A stretch of DNA of 64,000 bases from NCBI RefSeq assembly GCF_004137245.1, contig NZ_SDWS01000004.1, forward strand, positions 62,001 through 126,000, given 5' to 3'. A program made the translations under genes and the position numbers. The notes under the pieces were generated by a model. It did not search any database. It saw nothing but the letters and a program-made list of their open reading frames with translations, and was not told the origin of the DNA. Source of the stretch: Nocardioides glacieisoli. Its GTDB lineage: Bacteria; Actinomycetota; Actinomycetes; Propionibacteriales; Nocardioidaceae. Of the stretch, positions 35,185 to 44,173 are shown piece after piece; the stretch's first letter is position 1; every line of letters begins with the position of its first letter.

Positions 35185-36976
35185 CCCGGTCCTTCACCTT
35201 GTCGCGGTAGCGCCGCCGGATCCCGCGGACGAACCGCTCCCGCACCCGCTCATGGGCCGGTGGGTTCCCGTGCTCGTCCAGCTCGTAGCTGGCGACCTTG
35301 GCCAGTCGCGGCCGTTCGTGGTCGTCGATCACCTCGCCGGTGACCCACCACATCTTGAGGCTCGGTCCGTCGACCTGCAGGCAGGCCAGGTTGTTGTCGA
35401 ACCACGGCCCCTCCGCGTAGCGCCAGGTGAGCGGGGCGTCCGCCACGTGCACCGACTTCGACGCCAGCCGCCCGACTGGCCCGGCCACCCCGTAGGACAG
35501 GACGGCCGTCGCGAACCGCATGTTGCGCGAGAGCGGGTTGCGGATCGGGGAGCACACGGCCTGCAGCACCGTGGACCGGAGCGGGCGGCCACCCTCGGCG
35601 GGCTCCGCCTCGCTGACGTAGCTGTGGTGGACGTCGCCGGACAGGAAGGTCACCGTCGAGGGTGCCCGTCCACGCTCCCCCGCCGCCACCTCCATCGCCT
35701 GGCGTGCGACCGCCTGGAAGCTGCTCTGGAAGGCACCCCAGTGCTCGAGGTCGACGAGCGTGCGCAGCCGCTCGCCGACGCGACCGCCGCGCTCGCCCCA
35801 CGCGCCCCCGGCGAGGGCCTCGCTGAAGGCCTCGAGGTGGTGCAGCCCGCGGGCCAGCAGGAAGGGCAGCGACGTGCCGACGAGGAGGTGGTCGACGTCG
35901 CCGCGCAGCTGCTCGTCGAGCCACGCCGCCTCGTCGGGGTCGAGCAGCGCCCGGTCGTCGGGGTCGAGCTGTCGGGCCGCGCGCGAGTCGACGACCACCA
36001 GCCGCACCTGGGTGTCGTACTCGCGCGTGTAGCTCCATCGGTACGTCTGGGGGTGCTGGTCGACGCGCTCGGCGAAGGCGTCGATGGTCGGACCGAAGTC
36101 GTGCTCGTCGTCGCCCTCGTGGGCGAGCACGGTGGCGTACAGCTCGTCGGCCCGACGCTCGGCCGGCGACATGTTGCCGAGGTGCTGGTAGACCCAGTAG
36201 GAGCCCAGTCCCGCGACGATGCGGCCGTGCCACCACGAGGTCGCCTCCATCTCGCGGCGCCAGTCGTCTGAGGTGTTCCAGTCGTCGCGGATGTCGTGGT
36301 CGTCGAAGATCATCGCGCTCGGCACCGTCGACAGCAGCCAGCGGTTCGCAGGGTCCGACCAGGCGAGGGCGTAGAGGTGGGCGTACTCCTCGTAGTCCTG
36401 GAGCTCGGTCCACGGCGCCTGCTCGATGTCGCGACGCGACTCGATGAAGGCGCGCATCTCGTCGGTGGTCTCGTCGGCGTAGACCTGGTCGCCGAGGAAC
36501 AGCATGAGGTCGGGCAGCCGGTCGGGCGCGAGGTCTGGGTCGTCCGCGTCCGCGGGGTCGACCTGGTCGGCGAGCCGCAGCGCCCACGCGCGTAGCGCGT
36601 CCACCCCGTGCGTCTTGTTGCCTGCCTCGTCGTGGCTGACCGACGTGCGGCACGAGCCGAAGGCCATGCTCAGCGGCCGGCCTTCCTCGAGCGTTGCGAT
36701 GACGGGGACCGGGAAGGGTGAGCCGACCTCCGGCCACACCTGCTCGCCGTCCACCGAGACCGTGTAGGTGTCGGTGCTTCCCGGCTCGAGCCCGTCGAGC
36801 TCGACGAGGGCGTAGTGGTGACCGTGCACGACGAACGTGCGGGCGCTCGCCGACGCGTCGCCCCGGCGTACGTCGACCGTTGCCGCACCGCGGGTCTCGA
36901 CCCAGACGGATGCGGAGGTCGTGTCGACGTAGCGGAGCAGCGGGCCCAGGACCAGGAGGTCGTCAGTGGCGCTCAC
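35171..36976 (-). CDS. PhoD-like metallophosphoesterase without signal peptide
   Basis: A 601-aa PhoD-family protein: GSCRTS, FLGDQVYADE, IFDDHDIRDDWN and LSGDVHHSY are the metal-binding motifs in order. It starts with an N-terminal Fn3-like domain (LLRYVDTTSASVWVETRG...). Unlike classic PhoD alkaline phosphatases it has no Tat or Sec signal, so it should act in the cytoplasm. The GTG start overlaps the stop of the alcohol dehydrogenase gene (GTGA), which implies co-transcription. The substrate is probably an organic phosphoester or phosphodiester. Confidence 0.88.
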   Translation of the reverse strand: MSATDDLLVLGPLLRYVDTTSASVWVETRGAATVDVRRGDASASARTFVVHGHHYALVELDGLEPGSTDTYTVSVDGEQVWPEVGSPFPVPVIATLEEGRPLSMAFGSCRTSVSHDEAGNKTHGVDALRAWALRLADQVDPADADDPDLAPDRLPDLMLFLGDQVYADETTDEMRAFIESRRDIEQAPWTELQDYEEYAHLYALAWSDPANRWLLSTVPSAMIFDDHDIRDDWNTSDDWRREMEATSWWHGRIVAGLGSYWVYQHLGNMSPAERRADELYATVLAHEGDDEHDFGPTIDAFAERVDQHPQTYRWSYTREYDTQVRLVVVDSRAARQLDPDDRALLDPDEAAWLDEQLRGDVDHLLVGTSLPFLLARGLHHLEAFSEALAGGAWGERGGRVGERLRTLVDLEHWGAFQSSFQAVARQAMEVAAGERGRAPSTVTFLSGDVHHSYVSEAEPAEGGRPLRSTVLQAVCSPIRNPLSRNMRFATAVLSYGVAGPVGRLASKSVHVADAPLTWRYAEGPWFDNNLACLQVDGPSLKMWWVTGEVIDDHERPRLAKVASYELDEHGNPPAHERVRERFVRGIRRRYRDKVKDRVRQR

Positions 36977-37989
36977 GGCTGGAGCAGCACCTTGATCGCG
37001 CGGCGCTCGTCCATCGCCCGGTAGCCCTCGGGCGACTCCGACATCGGCAGGGTGAGGTCGAAGACCTTCCCCGGGTCGATGGCTCCCGACAGCACCCGGT
37101 CGAGGAGGTCGGGGAGGTAGCGGCGCACGGGTGCCATCCCGCCGGCCAGGCCGACGTTCTTCTGGAACATCCGCCGCACCGGCAGCTCGACGCCATGGGG
37201 AACGCCGACGAAGCCCACCGTCGAGCCGGGCCGGGCGATCGCGAAGGCGGTCTTCATCGACTCGTCGGTCCCCACGCACTCGAGCACCGCATCTGCGCCG
37301 ATCCCCTTCGTCAGCTCGGCGATCCGCTCGCCGCCCTCCTTGCCGCGCTCGGCGACGATGTCGGTCGCACCGAACGCGCGGGCGATCTCCTGGCGCGGCT
37401 CGTGGCGCGACATCGCGATCACGCGCTCGGCGCCGAGCTGGGCAGCGGCGAGCACGCCGCACAGGCCGACCGCGCCGTCACCGATGACGACGGCGGTGCC
37501 GCCCTGCTTCACGCCGGCGGCGACGGCGGCGTGCCACCCGGTGGCCATCACGTCCGACAGCGTCAGCAGCGACGGGATCAGCGAGTCGTCGGGCATGCCG
37601 TCGGTCTTCACCAGGCTGCCGTCGGCCTGGGTGACGCGGGAGTACTCCCCCTGCCCGCTCGCGGTGAAGCCGAGGTTGTCGCACACCGACTGGACGCCGG
37701 CCGCGCAGTGCGCGCACGTGTTGTCGCAGTGGCAGAACGGCACGATGACGAAGTCGCCGGGCGCGAAGTCCTTGACGGCGCTGCCGACCTCCTCGACCAC
37801 GCCGACGCACTCGTGGCCGATCGTCGAGCCGGCGTCGATGTCGTTGGCACCGCGGTAGGGCCAGAGGTCGGAGCCGCAGATGCAGCCCGCGACCACCTTG
37901 ACGATGGCGTCGGTCGGCTCCTCGATCACGGGATCGGGGACCTCCTCGAAGCGGATGTCGCCCGGCGCGTGGATCGTCGTTGCTCGCAT
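36973..37989 (-). CDS. Zinc-dependent alcohol dehydrogenase (MDR superfamily)
   Basis: A 338-aa medium-chain dehydrogenase. Catalytic zinc ligands C38 and H59 (CICGSD, GHE), structural zinc cysteines C88, C92, C95 and C103 (CHCDNTCAHCAAGVQSVC), and the Rossmann motif VIGDGAVGLCGVLAAAQLGA are present. Related to glutathione-independent formaldehyde/threonine dehydrogenase-like enzymes. It is first in an operon with the PhoD-like gene. Its start lies 88 nt from the divergent secreted lipase gene. Confidence 0.92.
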   Translation of the reverse strand: MRATTIHAPGDIRFEEVPDPVIEEPTDAIVKVVAGCICGSDLWPYRGANDIDAGSTIGHECVGVVEEVGSAVKDFAPGDFVIVPFCHCDNTCAHCAAGVQSVCDNLGFTASGQGEYSRVTQADGSLVKTDGMPDDSLIPSLLTLSDVMATGWHAAVAAGVKQGGTAVVIGDGAVGLCGVLAAAQLGAERVIAMSRHEPRQEIARAFGATDIVAERGKEGGERIAELTKGIGADAVLECVGTDESMKTAFAIARPGSTVGFVGVPHGVELPVRRMFQKNVGLAGGMAPVRRYLPDLLDRVLSGAIDPGKVFDLTLPMSESPEGYRAMDERRAIKVLLQP

Positions 37990-38077
37990 GATCGCGATCC
38001 TGCCACGCGACCCGAAGGCCGCGAACCCACCCCTGCGGGGTCGTGACGGGGAGGCTCGGGCGTCGTTGACTGTCGAT

Positions 38078-39499
38078 GTGACCCGCTTCCTCACCGCGCT
38101 CGCCCTGGCCGTCGCCGCCCTGTCCGTCCCGGCCGCCCCCGCGGCGCCGGCCGCAGCCGGCCAGACACTCGACGTGCTGGTGGTCGGCGACTCCTACTCC
38201 GCCGGCAACGGCGCCACCGGGACGACCTACGGCCCGGCCGACTGCTACCGCAACACCACGCACTGGAGCGAGAGGTACGCCGCGGGGATGCGCACCCAGG
38301 GCGTGACGGTCAACCTGGCCAACCACGCCTGCAGCGGCGGTCGTACGCCGGACGTGCACACGCCGCGTGCGATGGACACCCAGACGGGCCGGATCACTCC
38401 GACGCCCGCGGGCGTCACCACCACGGACCAGGCCGATGCCCACCTCCGCAGCGCGGACCCCTGCAACACCGGGACGTTCCCGGCCGAGGAGTTCTGGACC
38501 TACCGGGCCACAGCGGTCAACGTCGCGACCATCACCTACGACTGCACGCGCACCCTGCGGCCCCAGGCGGACTTCGTCACCGCCGACACCGACCTCGTCG
38601 TCTTCACCATGGGTGGCAACGACGCGGGCTTCAGCACGATCGTCCAGGGCTGCTTCGTCCTCGGGACCCGCTCCGCCGCCACGTGCCGGGCAGCCGTGGA
38701 CACCGCCCGCGCCCGGATCCCGGCCATCAAGCAGGGCCTGCTCGCCGACGTCGCCGCACTGCGCGCCCGCGGCCTGCGCGAGGACTCGAAGATCGTCCAG
38801 CTGGGCTACCCCTGGCTCCAGGTCGACAACGGCTTCACCCTCACCGACCTGTCGGGCTCCTACCCCGCGGGCGACGCCGTCCGCAGCCTCATCAACGACG
38901 CCACCGCCGAGCTCGCGACGGTCCCGGCGGCGGCCAACGTCGGCCACCCGGGGCAGATGAGCTTCGTCGGCGGCGTCACCACGAAGTTCTCCGGCCACGA
39001 GCCCGATGCCCAGCTGACGAACCCGCAGACCTGGATCCACCAGGCGTTCAGCGGTCCCGACACCAACATCTGGTACCACCCCAACGACCTCGGACAGATC
39101 GCCTACTCCGAGCTCCTGCTCGCCGGCGGCACCTACGGCGCGGGCACGGGCACTCCCCCGACGACGACCCCGACGACGCCGACGACCCCGGCGGCGTTGA
39201 GGGCGACCCTGCGGGTCCGTCCGACCGAGCGCCGGTTCGAGCGGTCCGAGCCGGTGACGCTCCGCGTCCGGGTCCGCCGCTCGGACGGCACGACCCCCCG
39301 CGGCAAGGTCGTCGTGCGTCGTGCGCAGCGCGGCAAGGTCCTCGAGGCCAAGCGCCTGCGTGAGTCGGCCGACGGCCGGCTGCGGCTGCGGGTGCGCGGC
39401 CTCGGAGGTGGTCGCAGCCGGCTCGTCGTGACCTACCGCGACCGCCTCGCGCCGACGGTCAAGCAGCGCGTCGTGGTGCGGGTCTCACGATCGGCCTGA
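38078..39499 (+). CDS. Secreted SGNH/GDSL lipase with C-terminal Ig-like domain
   Basis: A 473-aa protein starting at GTG (VTRFLTALALAVAALSVPA...), which gives a Sec signal peptide cleaved near AAA-GQ. Block I is GDSYSAGNG, block III GGNDAGF, and the C-terminal Asp/His are in DTNIWYHPNDLGQ. A Thr/Pro linker (TPPTTTPTTPTTP) connects to about 110 residues resembling an Ig-like or Big-type domain (VTLRVRVRRSDGTTPRGKVVV). Probably an extracellular esterase or lipase. The stop lies 37 nt before the HTH-MurA gene. Confidence 0.88.
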   Translation: MTRFLTALALAVAALSVPAAPAAPAAAGQTLDVLVVGDSYSAGNGATGTTYGPADCYRNTTHWSERYAAGMRTQGVTVNLANHACSGGRTPDVHTPRAMDTQTGRITPTPAGVTTTDQADAHLRSADPCNTGTFPAEEFWTYRATAVNVATITYDCTRTLRPQADFVTADTDLVVFTMGGNDAGFSTIVQGCFVLGTRSAATCRAAVDTARARIPAIKQGLLADVAALRARGLREDSKIVQLGYPWLQVDNGFTLTDLSGSYPAGDAVRSLINDATAELATVPAAANVGHPGQMSFVGGVTTKFSGHEPDAQLTNPQTWIHQAFSGPDTNIWYHPNDLGQIAYSELLLAGGTYGAGTGTPPTTTPTTPTTPAALRATLRVRPTERRFERSEPVTLRVRVRRSDGTTPRGKVVVRRAQRGKVLEAKRLRESADGRLRLRVRGLGGGRSRLVVTYRDRLAPTVKQRVVVRVSRSA

Positions 39500-39506
39500 G
39501 TGGCTT

Positions 39507-39524
39507 TATCTCATATCTGAGATA
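39507..39524. promoter_or_regulatory. Palindromic operator upstream of the HTH-MurA gene
   Basis: TATCTCATATCTGAGATA is a perfect 7-4-7 dyad ending 11 nt before the start codon of a protein that carries its own XRE-type DNA-binding domain. It is conspicuously AT-rich. Its position would cover the -10 region or start point, so it is a good candidate for autoregulation. Confidence 0.6.
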
Positions 39525-39535
39525 CCGTTGTCGGC

Positions 39536-41059
39536 ATGGCTGACTACAAGGGTCGTATCGGGAACCTGATCCGCGACGCACGCAAGCACCGCGGCCTCAC
39601 CCAGCACCAGCTCGCGGAGCTGCTCGGCACCAGCCAGAGCGCGATCAACCGCATCGAGAAGGGCCACCAGAACCTCTCCCTCGAGATGCTCGCCCGCATC
39701 GGCGCGGCCCTCGACTCCGAGATCGTCGCCCTCGGCGCCGGCCCGACGCACCTGCGCGTCGACGGCCCCACCACGCTGTCGGGCTCCATCGACGTGAAGA
39801 CCTCCAAGAACGCCGGCGTCGCGCTGCTGTGCGCCTCGCTGCTCAACAAGGGGCGTACGACGCTGCGCAAGGTCGCGCGCATCGAGGAGGTCAACCGACT
39901 GCTCGAGGTGCTCAACTCCCTCGGCGTCGCGACCCGCTGGGTGGGCGACGAGAACGACCTCGAGATCATCCCGCCCGCCGAGCTCGACCTCTCGCAGATC
40001 GACGAGGGCGCCGCCCGCCGCACCCGTTCGGTCATCATGTTCCTCGGGCCACTGCTGCACCGGGTCGACGAGTTCGAGCTCCCCTACGCCGGCGGCTGCA
40101 ACCTCGGCGAGCGCACGGTGGAGCCGCACATGTCGGCCCTGCGGCCCTTCGGCCTGGAGGTCAAGGCCACCGACGGCGCCTACCACGCGAGCGTCAACCG
40201 GACCATCGAGCCGACGCGCCCGATCGTGCTGACCGAGCGCGGCGACACCGTCACCGAGAACGCGCTGATGGCGGCTGCCCTGCACCCGGGCACCACGGTG
40301 ATCCGCAACGCCTCGTCCAACTACATGGTCCAGGACCTCTGCTTCTACCTGCAGAAGCTGGGCGTCGAGGTCGAGGGCATCGGCACGACCACCCTCAAGG
40401 TCACCGGCAGGTCCTCGATCGACGTCGACGTCGACTACTCGCCGTCCGAGGACCCGATCGAGGCGATGTCGCTGCTGGCCGCGGCGATCGTGACGAAGTC
40501 CGAGATCACCATCCGCCGGGTGCCGATCGAGTTCCTCGAGATCGAGCTGGCGACGCTGGAGGAGATGGGCTTCCGCTACGACCGCTCCGACGAGTACGTC
40601 GCCAACAACGGCGAGACGCGGCTCGTGGACATCACCACGCACCCCTCCGACCTGCGGGCCCCCCTCGACAAGATCCACCCGATGCCGTTCCCCGGCCTCA
40701 ACATCGACAACCTGCCGTTCTTCGCAGTCATCGCGGCGGTCGCCGAGGGGCAGACCCTGCTCCACGACTGGGTCTACGAGAACCGCGCCATCTACCTCAC
40801 CGAGCTCAACAAGCTCGGCGCCCAGGTCAAGCTGCTCGACCCGCACCGCGTGCTCGTCGAGGGACCGACGCACTTCTCCGGCGCGGAGATCGTCTGCCCG
40901 CCGGCGCTGCGCCCGGCCGTCGTCCTGCTGATCGCGATGCTCGCCTCGAAGGGCCGCAGCGTGCTGCGGTCGACGTACGTCATCCACCGTGGCTACGAGG
41001 ACCTCGCCGAGCGCCTCAACGAGCTCGGCGCCAACATCGAGACCTTCCGGGACATCTAG
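39536..41059 (+). CDS. UDP-N-acetylglucosamine 1-carboxyvinyltransferase (MurA-like) with N-terminal XRE helix-turn-helix
   Basis: A 507-aa fusion. Residues 5-65 are an XRE/Cro HTH (IRDARKHRGLTQHQLAELLGTSQSAINRIEKG). Residues 70-507 are an EPSP-synthase/MurA fold. MurA active-site features are kept: K91-N92 (SKNAGVALL), C188 in GGCNLGERTVEPH at the position of the fosfomycin-target cysteine, and the arginine in PPALRPA. It may therefore be an active PEP transferase or an enzyme turned sensor. Normal MurA has no HTH. An AT-rich palindrome lies just upstream. Presumably a canonical murA exists elsewhere. Confidence 0.88.
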   Translation: MADYKGRIGNLIRDARKHRGLTQHQLAELLGTSQSAINRIEKGHQNLSLEMLARIGAALDSEIVALGAGPTHLRVDGPTTLSGSIDVKTSKNAGVALLCASLLNKGRTTLRKVARIEEVNRLLEVLNSLGVATRWVGDENDLEIIPPAELDLSQIDEGAARRTRSVIMFLGPLLHRVDEFELPYAGGCNLGERTVEPHMSALRPFGLEVKATDGAYHASVNRTIEPTRPIVLTERGDTVTENALMAAALHPGTTVIRNASSNYMVQDLCFYLQKLGVEVEGIGTTTLKVTGRSSIDVDVDYSPSEDPIEAMSLLAAAIVTKSEITIRRVPIEFLEIELATLEEMGFRYDRSDEYVANNGETRLVDITTHPSDLRAPLDKIHPMPFPGLNIDNLPFFAVIAAVAEGQTLLHDWVYENRAIYLTELNKLGAQVKLLDPHRVLVEGPTHFSGAEIVCPPALRPAVVLLIAMLASKGRSVLRSTYVIHRGYEDLAERLNELGANIETFRDI

Positions 41060-41065
41060 TCCGAG

Positions 41066-41326
41066 TCAGCTGAACAGCGTCTCCACCCAGGCGCGGGACA
41101 CCTTGCCGGTGGACGGCGGCGCCGTCATGTCGGCGGTGATCCGCGGCATCGGGGCAGTGTGCTGGCCGGCGTTGCGGTGCCAGTCGGTCTCGGCCTCGAT
41201 CAGCACGCCGAGGTCGGCGCGCGAGAGGAAGACGCCATGGCCCTCGGGGCACTGGTTGACGGTGGCCTCACCCAGGTTGCGCTCGTCCATCTCGGCACGG
41301 CATTGGGGACACGTCATGCTCTCCAT
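41066..41326 (-). CDS. Small zinc-ribbon protein (zf-TFIIB type)
   Basis: An 86-aa protein from the ATG at 41326 (MESMTCPQCRAEMDERNLGEATVNQCPEGHGVFLSRADLGVLIEAE). The zinc site is CPQC...CPEGH with the typical GVFLSRADL tail of the TFIIB-zinc-ribbon family. A GTG at 41371 would add 15 residues but would overlap the divergent GDPD start. A GAGGAG lies 12 nt before the chosen ATG, slightly far. Function unknown; such proteins are often small regulators or chaperone-like factors. Confidence 0.75.
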   Translation of the reverse strand: MESMTCPQCRAEMDERNLGEATVNQCPEGHGVFLSRADLGVLIEAETDWHRNAGQHTAPMPRITADMTAPPSTGKVSRAWVETLFS

Positions 41327-41361
41327 CCCCTGAAGGTACTCCTCAGCCCCATACTTCTCGC

Positions 41362-42147
41362 GTGAACGCACCGGGATACCTCGACCACCCCCTCCCGCTC
41401 GCCTTCGCCCACCGGGGAGGCGCCTACCACCCGGAGATCGAGGGCCTCGAGAACACGATGGCTGCGTTCGCGCACGCCGTCGAGCTCGGCTACCGCTACC
41501 TCGAGACCGACGTGCACGTCACCAGCGACGGCGTGCTGCTCGCCTTCCACGACACCGTCCTGGACCGCGTGACCGACCGCACCGGGAGCATCGCGGAGAC
41601 GACGTACGCCGAGGTGCAGCAGGCCTCGATCGGTGGCCGTGAGCCGGTGCCGACGCTGGCGGAGCTGTTCGACGCCTTCCCGGGCGCGAGGTTCAACATC
41701 GACCTGAAGTCCGAGGGCTCGGTCGAGGCGCTCGCCGCCTTCATCGAGGAGCGAGGAGCCTGGGACCGGGTGCTCGTCGGGTCGTTCTCACGGCGCCGGA
41801 TGGGCGCCTTCCGGCGGCGTACGGCCGGCCGGGTCGCGACGTCCGCCCACCCGCTCGAGGTAGTGGCGTACCGCGTCCTCGGCAGCGGCCGGCTGGCGCG
41901 GTGGCTGACCCGCGGCAGGCCGCTCGCGCTCCAGGTGCCGCACCGGCAGGGCCGCCTGGTGGTGGTCACGCCCGGTCTCGTACGCCGGGCGCACGCCGCC
42001 GGTGTCCAGGTTCACGTCTGGACCATCGACGACCCAATCGAGATGAACACCCTCCTCGACCGTGGTGTCGACGGCATCATGACCGATCGCACGGACATAC
42101 TCAGGGACGTGCTCCGCGCGCGCGGGCAGTGGAGGGATGACGCATGA
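41362..42147 (+). CDS. Glycerophosphodiester phosphodiesterase
   Basis: A 261-aa GDPD with the metal and catalytic residues FAHRGG (His near residue 16), ENT, ETDVHVTSDGVLLAFHD, and FNIDLKSE. The C-terminal VWTIDDPIEMNTLLDRGVDGIMTD is diagnostic. No signal peptide, so it is cytosolic and likely degrades glycerophosphodiesters from phospholipid turnover. Start is GTG. The next gene overlaps by 4 nt (ATGA). Confidence 0.92.
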   Translation: MNAPGYLDHPLPLAFAHRGGAYHPEIEGLENTMAAFAHAVELGYRYLETDVHVTSDGVLLAFHDTVLDRVTDRTGSIAETTYAEVQQASIGGREPVPTLAELFDAFPGARFNIDLKSEGSVEALAAFIEERGAWDRVLVGSFSRRRMGAFRRRTAGRVATSAHPLEVVAYRVLGSGRLARWLTRGRPLALQVPHRQGRLVVVTPGLVRRAHAAGVQVHVWTIDDPIEMNTLLDRGVDGIMTDRTDILRDVLRARGQWRDDA

Positions 42148-43505
42148 GCCACGTGGACAGTGGGATCGCGAACCTGGCGCCGTTGGAGCAGGCCCGGGAG
42201 CAGAAGGCCTGGTACTGGTACGACTGGGCCAACAGCGCCTACACGACCACCATCGGCACCGTCTTCTTCGGTCCCTACTTCATCAACCTGGCCGAGAACG
42301 CCGTCGGCGGCGAGGACGGCAGGTTCGAGGTCGCCGGGTTCTCGCTGCCGCCCGACTCGCTCTTCTTCTGGCTCATCACGCTGTCGACGATCCTGTCCGC
42401 GCTGGTCCTCCCGCCCCTCGGTGCGTACGCCGACCGCGTGGCGAACAAGAAGCGCCTCCTGGCCATCCTGGCGTGGACCGGCTCGTTCTTCGCGGCACTC
42501 ATCTTCTTCGCCACGGGCGACAACTGGCTGCTCGCCGCCGTCGGCATCGTCCTGGGCAACCTGTTCTTCGGCGCGGCCGGCGTCGTCAACGACTCGATCC
42601 TCCCGCTGATCTCGGACGAGGACGACCGGGATCGCGTGTCCTCGCGCGGCTGGGCCTTCGGCTACCTCGGCGGCGGCCTGCTGCTCGTGCTCAACCTCGG
42701 GGTCTACCTCGGGCACGAGGCGATCGGCCTCGACGAAGGCCTCGCGGCGCGGCTGTGCATGCTCTCCGCGGCCGTCTGGTGGGCCGGCTTCACCTTCATC
42801 CCCTACCTCCGGCTCAACGATCACCCGCCGGTCGAGGTCGCGCACGTCGAGGGCAACGCCCTGCGACGCAGCTTCGGCCAGCTGGCGGAGACCCTGCGCG
42901 ACATGCGCAAGTACCCGATGGCGCTGACCTTCCTCATCGCCTACCTCTTCTTCAACGACGGCATCCAGACGGTCATCGCGTCCGCGTCGGTGTTCGGCGC
43001 CGAAGAGCTCGGGCACTCGCAGACGGTCCTGATCGCAACGATCCTGATGGTGCAGTTCGTCGCCTTCGGCGGCGCGCTGGTCTTCGGGCGGCTCGCCGGC
43101 AGGCTGGGCGCCAAGCGGACGATCCTCATCGGCCTGGTCATCTGGATGGTCATCGTGACCGTCGGCCTGGTCATCCCGGCCGGCAACGTGCCGTTCTTCC
43201 TGGCCCTGGGTGCCGCCATCGGCGTCGTCCTGGGTGGCACCCAGGCGCTGGCCCGGTCGTACTTCTCCCTGCTGATCCCGCGGGGCAAGGAGGCGGAGTA
43301 CTTCAGCTTCTACCACGCGATGGATCGCGGCACGTCCTGGTTCGGCACGGCGACGTTCGGCATCGTCCTCGCCGTGACGGACTCCTACCGGCCGGCGATC
43401 TTCGCGTTGATCGCGTTCTTCGTCATCGGCGGCCTCCTCCTGACGCGGGTCGACACCGAGCGCGGCATCCGCGAGGCCGGGAACGACGTCCCCCGCGTGA
43501 TCTGA
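42144..43505 (+). CDS. MFS transporter of the UMF1 (Atg22-like) family
   Basis: A 453-aa protein with about 12 membrane helices. The N-terminal KAWYWYDWANSAYTTTIGTVFFGPYF is the hallmark of UMF1/Atg22-type transporters. Motif A-like ADRVANKKRLLAIL and the C-terminal RSYFSLLIPRGKEAEYFSFYHAMDRGTSWFG are typical. It is translationally coupled to the GDPD gene, so it may move a product such as glycerol phosphate or an amino alcohol. The pair ends with a strong hairpin. Confidence 0.9.
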   Translation: MSHVDSGIANLAPLEQAREQKAWYWYDWANSAYTTTIGTVFFGPYFINLAENAVGGEDGRFEVAGFSLPPDSLFFWLITLSTILSALVLPPLGAYADRVANKKRLLAILAWTGSFFAALIFFATGDNWLLAAVGIVLGNLFFGAAGVVNDSILPLISDEDDRDRVSSRGWAFGYLGGGLLLVLNLGVYLGHEAIGLDEGLAARLCMLSAAVWWAGFTFIPYLRLNDHPPVEVAHVEGNALRRSFGQLAETLRDMRKYPMALTFLIAYLFFNDGIQTVIASASVFGAEELGHSQTVLIATILMVQFVAFGGALVFGRLAGRLGAKRTILIGLVIWMVIVTVGLVIPAGNVPFFLALGAAIGVVLGGTQALARSYFSLLIPRGKEAEYFSFYHAMDRGTSWFGTATFGIVLAVTDSYRPAIFALIAFFVIGGLLLTRVDTERGIREAGNDVPRVI

Positions 43506-43547
43506 CCCATGTGATCCGCGTCACCCTTGTGACGGGCCATAACCACA

Positions 43548-43577
43548 GGAGGCTGCACCCCTAGGGGTGCAGCCTTC
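43548..43577 (+). terminator. Strong hairpin terminator after the UMF1 transporter gene
   Basis: GGCTGCACCCCT/AGGGGTGCAGCC (43551-43574) is a perfect 24-nt palindrome. Weaker pairing extends it by about three bases on each side, and TTCCTC follows. It separates the GDPD-MFS operon from the SigR-type promoter of rbpA. Confidence 0.75.
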
Positions 43578-43614
43578 CTCGCCTGAGCGCCCGATCCACG
43601 CTCAGCGAATCAGC

Positions 43615-43640
43615 GGAATGTGGGCTCCCCCGCTACGGTT
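43615..43640 (+). promoter_or_regulatory. SigR/SigH-type promoter of rbpA (GGAAT-N18-GTT)
   Basis: GGAAT (43615-43619) and GTT (43638-43640) are exactly 18 nt apart, the SigR consensus. In Streptomyces coelicolor rbpA is a known SigR target, which supports the call. The leader to the rbpA start is about 110 nt. Confidence 0.75.
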
Positions 43641-43757
43641 GAAAGATCACGGAGGCGGGCCGCGCCGTCACGAGCGGCGTCACGGACCACGAGTTCGCCC
43701 GTCTCATTCACAACCCGGACAAAAACGGGGTCAGCAACTCATTTGGAGGTGGGCACG

Positions 43758-44138
43758 GTGGCGGAGCGCACACTGCGTGGCGCGAGGCTCGGTGGCCAGA
43801 GCTTTGAGGACGAGCGCGGCATCGAGTTCGCAGCTCGTCAGCAGGTCGGCTATCAGTGCAAGCAGGGACACGAGTTCGAGGTGACGATGTCGGTCGAGGC
43901 CGACATCCCGGCGGTCTGGGAGTGTCCCCGTTGTGGGGCGGAGGCACTCAGCACGGCGGGCATCCTGCCCGAGGCCAAGGTCGAGAAGCCCGCTCGTACG
44001 CACTGGGACATGCTCCTGGAGCGCCGCTCGGAGAAGGAGCTCGAGGACATCCTCAAGGAGCGCCTCGAGCTGTTGCGCGGCGGAGAGATCGGTCCCGCGC
44101 ACCTGCACCGGGCGAACCGCAAGAAGCGGGTCAGCTGA
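43758..44138 (+). CDS. rbpA: RNA polymerase-binding protein RbpA
   Basis: A 126-aa actinobacterial transcription factor that binds principal sigma factors and stabilises the open complex. Recognised by VAERTLRGARLGGQSFEDERGIEFAARQQ, the zinc-binding core (YQCKQGHEFEV...WECPRCG) and the C-terminal sigma-interacting helix TPHWDMLLERRSEKELEDILKERL-like region. GTG start with GGAGG upstream. It is the first gene behind a SigR-type promoter and converges with fxsA, as in the Rv2050 neighbourhood. Confidence 0.96.
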   Translation: MAERTLRGARLGGQSFEDERGIEFAARQQVGYQCKQGHEFEVTMSVEADIPAVWECPRCGAEALSTAGILPEAKVEKPARTHWDMLLERRSEKELEDILKERLELLRGGEIGPAHLHRANRKKRVS

Positions 44139-44173
44139 GGACTGGGCCTGACAGGTCTCGACCTGGACCAGGG

